Shown here piece by piece: positions 13,702-17,697 of a stretch of DNA of 17,697 nt. The stretch is from DATLWR01 sp035576205 (GTDB taxonomy: Bacteria > Pseudomonadota > Zetaproteobacteria > Mariprofundales > Mariprofundaceae), in contig DATLWR010000044.1 of the NCBI GenBank assembly GCA_035576205.1, positions 1 to 17,697 on the forward strand. The letters are read 5' to 3'. The notes under the pieces were generated by a model. The model was not told the DNA's origin, ran no database searches, and worked only from the letters and a program-made list of their open reading frames with translations. Position 1 is the first letter of the stretch, and the number at the start of each line of letters is the position of its first letter. Both the position numbers and the translations under genes were made by a program.

Positions 13702-14927
13702 TCCCTGCCGCCTGGCCGGCGGCGATCGCGCATATCGATGCCGACTGCTTCTACGCCTCCTGCGAACTGCTGCGCCGCCCGGAGCTGAGAGGCAAGCCCG
13801 TCTGCGTACTCTCCAGCCAGGATGCCTGCATCGTCGCCAAGACCTACGATGCCAAGGCGGCCGGCATCAACACCGGCATGGCAGTGTGGGAAGCGCGCAA
13901 GAAACTGCCGGATGCCGTCTACATCCCTGCCGATTTCCGTTTCTACGGCCTCGTCTCGCACAAGATGTTCGCCATCCTGCGCCGCTTCACGCCCATCGTG
14001 GAACAGTATTCGATCGACGAAGCCTTCGCCGATCTCTATGGCCTGCGCAGCTTCTGGCACCTGGGCTACGACGGCCTTGCCGACGCCATACGCGGAACGG
14101 TGAAACGGGAGGCCGGTATCACGGTGTCGATCGGCGTATCGGTATCGCGGACACTGGCCAAGATGGCTTCCGACGCCAACAAGCCGGACGGCAGCAAGAT
14201 CGTCTCCGGCCACGATATCGGCGCCTTCCTGCAGGGCCAATCGGTGCGCGACATTCCAGGCATCGGCGGCAACCGTACCGCCCTGCTGCACAAGTTTGGT
14301 ATCCACTCAGCCTTCGATTTTTCCCGTGCGCCGGAGAGCCTGATCAGGCGCCTCCTGGGGCGCGGAGGCTTCGACCTGTGGCGGGAGCTGAATGGCCAGC
14401 GTGTCTTCGACATCGAGCACCAGCCGCGCCTGCCGAAAAGCATGGCGCGCACGGCAAGCCTTGGCCTGCGCACCAGCGACCCGCGCATGGTACGCGCCCA
14501 CCTCTCCCGCCACTGTTTCCGGCTCGGCATGGACATGCTGGCGCAAGGCATCGTGGCGCGGCGTTTCACGGTGATGTTGCGGCTTGGCAGTTTCGAGCGG
14601 GTCTATCAGGAAGTACGCCTGCCGCAGACGACCGGCAATCTGCTCACCATCCAGCGCACCGCCGGCGAGGCGCTCGGCCGACTGCTGAAAACAGGCATGC
14701 TGGTGAACGCCTGCGGCATCGTCGCCACGGAGATCGAACCGGCTTGCAGCAGACAGCAGGAGCTGTTCGCCGACAAGGCGGACGCGAAGATGCTGCCGCT
14801 ATGGCAGGCCGTGCACACAGCACGCCGGCAGTTCGGCTCCCCGATCCTGCGCCCGGCCCGTTCTCTGGAGGTGGTGCAACGGCAACCAGCCGTGCGCTTT
14901 CGCTATCCGCTGCTACGTGCCTGCTGA
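13698..14927 (+). CDS. Y-family translesion DNA polymerase (UmuC/DinB-like)
   Basis: The 409-residue polymerase copies past DNA damage at the cost of mutations. Catalytic acidic residues are Asp14 (HIDADCFYASCE) and Asp107/Glu108 (YSIDEAF), and Tyr19 sits where the steric gate against ribonucleotides is expected. The palm opening (VCVLSSQDACIVAKTYDAKAAG) is closer to UmuC than to DinB, and IPGIGG marks the helix-hairpin-helix. A C-terminal QQELF (353-357) fits the beta-clamp-binding motif. Translation starts at GTG 13698, overlapping the repressor stop (GTGA), so both proteins are made together and induced by damage. The C-terminal region lacks the usual extended UmuC tail. It converges on the pump operon with four bases between stops. 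Confidence 0.9.
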   Translation: MIPAAWPAAIAHIDADCFYASCELLRRPELRGKPVCVLSSQDACIVAKTYDAKAAGINTGMAVWEARKKLPDAVYIPADFRFYGLVSHKMFAILRRFTPIVEQYSIDEAFADLYGLRSFWHLGYDGLADAIRGTVKREAGITVSIGVSVSRTLAKMASDANKPDGSKIVSGHDIGAFLQGQSVRDIPGIGGNRTALLHKFGIHSAFDFSRAPESLIRRLLGRGGFDLWRELNGQRVFDIEHQPRLPKSMARTASLGLRTSDPRMVRAHLSRHCFRLGMDMLAQGIVARRFTVMLRLGSFERVYQEVRLPQTTGNLLTIQRTAGEALGRLLKTGMLVNACGIVATEIEPACSRQQELFADKADAKMLPLWQAVHTARRQFGSPILRPARSLEVVQRQPAVRFRYPLLRAC

Positions 14928-14931
14928 AACG

Positions 14932-16452
14932 TCAGGCGGCTTTGGCGACCTGTTGTGGCTGGCGCATCAACAGGACCAGCGGCATGGTCAGCAGCGCCAT
15001 CACCATCATGACGCGGAAATCGAACAGGTAGCCGATCAGTTCGGCCTGGCGGGTCACCATGCCGTTGAGCGCCGCCAGCCCCAGCGTCGTGGACGGATCC
15101 ATGGCGGAAGGCAGGTGCGGCTGCGTGAACCACGGATTGAACGGGTTGATCTGCTCGCCGAGGTAGCTGTGGTTGGCCTGTGCCCGACGGCTCAGCTCGG
15201 TGAACATGATCGAAATGCCGATACTGCTGCCGATGTTGCGCAGCAGGCTGAATACCGAGGCCGCCTCGTTGCGGTGCTCGGGCGGCAGGGTGGCGTAGGC
15301 GATCGAGGAGAGGGGCACGAAGATGCAGCCCAGCCCAATGCCCTGCACGATACCGGTGCGCACGATCGGCTCGATACCGATGTTCATGTTGAAGCCGCTC
15401 ATCTCCCACAGTGATTCGGCGGTGAGCAGGAAGCCGAGCATCATGATCGGCCGCGCATCGAAGCGTGCCAGGAGCCGTCCGACCACCATCATCGCCAGCA
15501 TGGTGCCGAAGCCGCGCGGCGCCAGTACCAGGCCCGTCAGCTCAACCGGATAATCGAGCAGCTCCTGCAGGAAGGGCGGCATCAGCGCCAGCGTGGCGAA
15601 CAGGATAATGCCGACGATGAAGATGAAGACCAGCGAGCTCGCGTAGTTGCGATCCTTCAGCAGATGCAGGTCGAGGAACGGATGCTTGGTGGTCGCCGCA
15701 TGCACGATAAACGCATAGAAGCCGAAACAGGCCAGCAGCAGCTCGGCCATCACCTCGGTGGAGGAGAACCAGTCCAGCCGTGCCCCCCGATCCAGCATCA
15801 GCTGCAGCGTCGAGACAGCGAGGCTGAGCAGGAAAAAGCCCAGGAAATCGAACGGTATATCGCCGCGTTTCTTCGTTTCCGGCAAGAAGCCCACGATCAG
15901 CGCGCCGGCCAGCAGGCCGACCGGCAGGTTGATGAAGAAGACCCAGCGCCAGTTGGCGTATTCGGTGAGGTAACCGCCGAGTGTCGGGCCGAGGATCGGG
16001 CCGATCATGATGCCGATACCCCACATGGCCATCGCCGAGCCATGTTTCTCGCGCGGGTAGGTGTCGAGCAGGATCGCCTGCGACAAGGGTATCAGCGCAG
16101 CGCCCGCCAGCCCCTGCAGCATGCGGAAAACCACCATCTCCGGCAGGCTCTGCGCCAGACCACACAGCATCGAGGTGACCGTGAAGATCACCACCGACCA
16201 CAGAAACACCTGCTTGCGGCCGTAGTGCGCGCTGATCCAGCCGGTCACCGGCGTCATCACCGCCGTCGCCACGATATAGGAGGTCAGCACCCAGGCGATC
16301 TGGTCGCGCGTGGCGGAGAGGCCTCCCTGCATGTAAGGCAGGGCTACGTTGACGATCGTGGTGTCGAGCACCTGCATCACCGTCGCCAGCATGATGGCGA
16401 AAGTGATGATGCCGGGACGCAGCTCCGGCTCCTTGGCAGTAGCAGGAGTCAT
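14932..16452 (-). CDS. EmrB-type DHA2 family MFS efflux transporter
   Basis: This 506-residue inner-membrane protein has the 14-helix pattern of the DHA2 drug:proton antiporters. The first helix carries LDTTIVNVALP. GWISAHYGRKQVF is the signature loop after helix 2, and GPILGPTLGGYLTEYANWRW is the helix-5 antiporter motif followed by VFFINLPVG. EmrB proteins work with a membrane-fusion adaptor and TolC to expel hydrophobic uncouplers and antibiotics. It starts 14 nt after the adaptor gene's stop, so both belong to one operon; the ribosome site is weak. No outer-membrane TolC gene is in the window. Substrate unknown. Confidence 0.93.
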   Translation of the reverse strand: MTPATAKEPELRPGIITFAIMLATVMQVLDTTIVNVALPYMQGGLSATRDQIAWVLTSYIVATAVMTPVTGWISAHYGRKQVFLWSVVIFTVTSMLCGLAQSLPEMVVFRMLQGLAGAALIPLSQAILLDTYPREKHGSAMAMWGIGIMIGPILGPTLGGYLTEYANWRWVFFINLPVGLLAGALIVGFLPETKKRGDIPFDFLGFFLLSLAVSTLQLMLDRGARLDWFSSTEVMAELLLACFGFYAFIVHAATTKHPFLDLHLLKDRNYASSLVFIFIVGIILFATLALMPPFLQELLDYPVELTGLVLAPRGFGTMLAMMVVGRLLARFDARPIMMLGFLLTAESLWEMSGFNMNIGIEPIVRTGIVQGIGLGCIFVPLSSIAYATLPPEHRNEAASVFSLLRNIGSSIGISIMFTELSRRAQANHSYLGEQINPFNPWFTQPHLPSAMDPSTTLGLAALNGMVTRQAELIGYLFDFRVMMVMALLTMPLVLLMRQPQQVAKAA

Positions 16453-16466
16453 GTCAGATCAGCCGG

Positions 16467-17546
16467 CTAGCGAACGCCCTGTGCTACCGGCTTGGTGTTC
16501 TCCACCGCCCACGAAACCGGGTGCTCGACGCCGATGCGCACATAGGCGCTCAGGCCGCTGCGCAGCGGCGGCGCATCATTCGCCTCATCCAGATCGAGCC
16601 GGACCGCGACACGTTGCACCACCTTGACCCAGTTGCCGGATGCATTCTGGGCCGGCAGCAGCGAAAACTCGGAGCCGGTCGCCGGACTGATGCTCGCCAC
16701 CTTCGCCTGCCAGGCACGGCCGGGATAGGCATCCACCTCGATGGTCGCACGCTGCCCCGGCCGCACGTCGGCCAGATCCGTCTCCTTCAGGTTCGCTTCC
16801 ACATAGTGGTGGACGGAGACCAGCGGAAATAGTGCTCTGCCCTGTGTCACCACATCGCCCGGCTCGATATCGACCGGCCCGACAACGCTGTCCATGGGGG
16901 CATAGATCTTGGTTTTTCTGAGCCTCAGAGCGGCCTGGTCGCGCTCCGCCTCGGCCTGCCGGTAGCTGGAGAACTGCTCGACAGGCTTCTCCGGATCGTC
17001 GCCGAGTCTCGCCTTGACGCGTGCCAGATCGCGCTGCGCAACCTCCTCGGCAAGCCGCGCATCGTTCAATTTCTGGTGCGCATCGTCGAGTGCCGCCTGC
17101 GAGGCGAAGCCTGGCTTGGCCAGCTGGCGGCTGCGGTCATAGGCACGCTGGTAATAGGCGATATCGGCGGTAGCGCGCGACAGTTCCGCCTGCTTCTGGT
17201 GATATTCGGCGCGCGCCGACTCGATGTCGCTCTCGACCTGCGCTACATGCGCCTCGGCCGCCGCCAGCGCCAGCCGGAACGGCTCTTCGTCGATCTCCAG
17301 CAGCAGGGTTCCTGCCGCCACCTGCTGATGCTCGTGCACCAGCACACGGCTGATACGTCCGTTCACTTCGGATGCGGCATAGACCTTATCGGCCTTGACG
17401 TAGGCATCGTCGGTGGTGACATACAGCAGGCTCTGCAGATAAAACCAGCCACCGACCAGCAGTGCCACCGCCGGCAGGCCGACCAGCAATAGCCGGCGTT
17501 TCTGGGCCAGCGACAGCCGGCTGAACGAACTCTTCAGACGCTGCAT
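16467..17546 (-). CDS. EmrA-type HlyD-family membrane-fusion adaptor
   Basis: The 359-residue protein is the periplasmic adaptor of the pump. One N-terminal membrane helix (about 18-38) is followed by TDDAYVKADK, the EmrA/HlyD opening. A long alpha-helical hairpin lies at about 88-195, and lipoyl and beta-barrel domains end in the C-terminal region. The start at 17546 is chosen because the membrane helix and signature follow it directly and because a GGAG sequence overlapping the upstream stop codon precedes it. A longer frame to 17660 would overlap the upstream gene on the same strand and adds no family-like residues. It is 7 nt from the preceding stop, supporting one operon of regulator, adaptor and transporter. 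Confidence 0.92.
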   Translation of the reverse strand: MQRLKSSFSRLSLAQKRRLLLVGLPAVALLVGGWFYLQSLLYVTTDDAYVKADKVYAASEVNGRISRVLVHEHQQVAAGTLLLEIDEEPFRLALAAAEAHVAQVESDIESARAEYHQKQAELSRATADIAYYQRAYDRSRQLAKPGFASQAALDDAHQKLNDARLAEEVAQRDLARVKARLGDDPEKPVEQFSSYRQAEAERDQAALRLRKTKIYAPMDSVVGPVDIEPGDVVTQGRALFPLVSVHHYVEANLKETDLADVRPGQRATIEVDAYPGRAWQAKVASISPATGSEFSLLPAQNASGNWVKVVQRVAVRLDLDEANDAPPLRSGLSAYVRIGVEHPVSWAVENTKPVAQGVR

Positions 17547-17553
17547 GATCCGT

Positions 17554-17697
17554 TTACTCCCCGGCAGTACAGTTGCTGCCTTCCAGCGACTGCAGATTGC
17601 CCTTGATGATTTCCAGCATGTCGAGCAGCCGCTCGACGTCGACAGGCTCCATGGCGGCAACCGCCTCGGCGCGAACCTGACTGGAGATGGCCTGCAT
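17554..17697 (-). CDS. C-terminal end of a probable MarR-family regulator, cut by the window edge
   Basis: An open minus-strand frame enters from the right edge and stops at 17554 after 47 visible residues. The helical sequence ERLLDMLEIIKGNLQSL resembles the C-terminal dimerisation helix of MarR/EmrR regulators, which typically precede emrAB genes and repress them until a substrate binds. A cysteine occurs five residues from the end. The ATG at 17697 is probably internal, since the frame is open to the edge. The assignment rests largely on context and this one helix. Confidence 0.45.
   Translation of the reverse strand: MQAISSQVRAEAVAAMEPVDVERLLDMLEIIKGNLQSLEGSNCTAGE

Noticed and set aside
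14919..14937. Possible bidirectional terminator between polymerase and transporter genes (GCCTG...CAGGC)
   Set aside because: Only five base pairs with a nine-base loop and no T-run; too weak to call.

Overview
The window reads as a GC-rich Gram-negative bacterium, most likely a proteobacterium. It carries an outer-membrane LpxR-type lipid A deacylase, an EmrAB-type pump, an atpI-like gene at the left edge (as at the head of ATP synthase operons), and Pirin/YhhW and Old Yellow Enzyme proteins. I cannot place it more precisely. Coding is dense on both strands. There are no tRNA or rRNA genes, insertion sequences or CRISPR arrays, and no intergenic stretch reaches 300 bases.

Layout, left to right. 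At 1-131 (minus) is the start of an AtpI/AtpZ-family gene running off the edge. Divergent from it is a membrane-bound hybrid histidine kinase (252-2363). Then comes a tightly packed plus-strand operon (2443-7539): TetR regulator, unknown 4-helix membrane protein, cytochrome b561-like protein, Old Yellow Enzyme, LigB/DODA-type dioxygenase, Pirin and YhhW-like pirin. It opens with a palindromic operator overlapping a promoter that appears to make a leaderless message. It closes with a strong hairpin terminator that lies inside the last codons of the convergent diguanylate cyclase gene (7541-9148, minus). From 9215 a second plus-strand group encodes a truncated hemoglobin, a nitroreductase and a VanX-like D-Ala-D-Ala dipeptidase. 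The dipeptidase gene overlaps tail to tail with the lpxR-like gene on the minus strand. Upstream of lpxR on the same strand is an endonuclease/exonuclease/phosphatase-fold gene with clearly lower GC. Divergent from it is a LexA-like repressor coupled to a Y-family DNA polymerase. The window ends with a minus-strand efflux operon: the tail of a probable MarR regulator, an EmrA-like adaptor and an EmrB-like DHA2 transporter.

How the genes may work together (inference). The seven-gene TetR operon looks like a response to electrophiles, quinones or aromatic compounds: alkene/quinone reduction, ring cleavage, two cupin oxygenases and a membrane cytochrome b that could link to the quinone pool. The adjacent globin, nitroreductase and diguanylate cyclase add a nitrosative/redox flavour. 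The LexA-like/polymerase pair is a self-regulated mutagenic repair cassette. Its 16-bp perfect palindrome fills exactly the space between the -35 and -10 boxes.
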